Positions 6,623 through 6,650 of a stretch of 6,650 nucleotides of DNA are shown in pieces. The position numbers were made by a program, and so were the translations under genes. Every line of letters starts with the position of its first letter. The first letter of the stretch is position 1. The notes beneath the pieces are model-generated. The model searched no databases, had not been told where the DNA came from, and saw only the letters and a program-made list of their open reading frames with translations. The stretch comes from DATESG01 sp035270925 (lineage in GTDB: Bacteria; Bacillota_I; Bacilli_A; RFN20; CAG-826): contig DATESG010000030.1 of NCBI GenBank assembly GCA_035270925.1, positions 1 through 6,650 on the forward strand. The letters run 5' to 3'.

Positions 6623-6650
6623 ATTGTATCATAGTTTAATTACATGTGAA
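6623..6650 (-). promoter_or_regulatory. Promoter of the lipoprotein gene
   Basis: On the - strand, TTCACA (6650-6645, five of six to TTGACA), a 16-base spacer, then TACAAT (6628-6623), preceded by TG at the extended -10 position. Only four bases separate the -10 from the first ATG. No Shine-Dalgarno site is present. The predicted transcript start falls at or inside the ATGATG start region. Confidence 0.7.

Overview
The window looks like a chromosomal segment from a low-GC Firmicutes/Mollicutes-related bacterium, such as an Acholeplasma-, Izemoplasma- or RF39-like lineage of Bacilli. The composition is AT-rich, spacing between genes is tight, A-rich Shine-Dalgarno sites occur, one protein has a Gram-positive-style lipoprotein signal, and one intrinsic terminator follows the other at the single convergent junction. 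All tryptophans in the reading frames are TGG and all six visible stops are TAA, so the Mycoplasma/Spiroplasma code (TGA = Trp) does not appear to be in use. The lineage is an inference; no marker gene is present.

Positions 2-5400 hold five genes on the + strand. First is the 3'-terminal portion of a type I pullulanase (GH13); its N-terminus lies before the window. It overlaps by one base (TAATG) an RDD-family membrane protein with an unusually large loop between its first two membrane segments. A 59-bp gap with an extended -10 promoter and a strong ribosome binding site precedes deoD, a purine nucleoside phosphorylase. Fourteen bases later comes a membrane-anchored NERD-like protein whose expected catalytic Glu and Lys seem to be replaced. 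This gene overlaps by one base (again TAATG) a six-span membrane protein of unknown function.

Positions 5401-5463 contain two adjacent hairpin terminators, one for each direction. From 6618 down to 5464, on the - strand, lies a predicted lipoprotein with a Ser/Glu/Pro-rich repeat linker between two probably beta-rich parts. Its promoter sits so close to the start codon that the mRNA may be leaderless.

Functionally, pullulanase releases linear glucans from branched alpha-glucan and DeoD salvages purine nucleosides; both could feed carbon and phosphorylated sugars to a fermentative host-associated or saprophytic cell. No feature ties the two membrane/NERD-like proteins to these pathways. No mobile element, CRISPR array, tRNA or rRNA was seen. 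The best leads for novelty are the degenerate NERD-like protein paired with its membrane partner, the RDD protein's loop domain, and the leaderless lipoprotein transcript.
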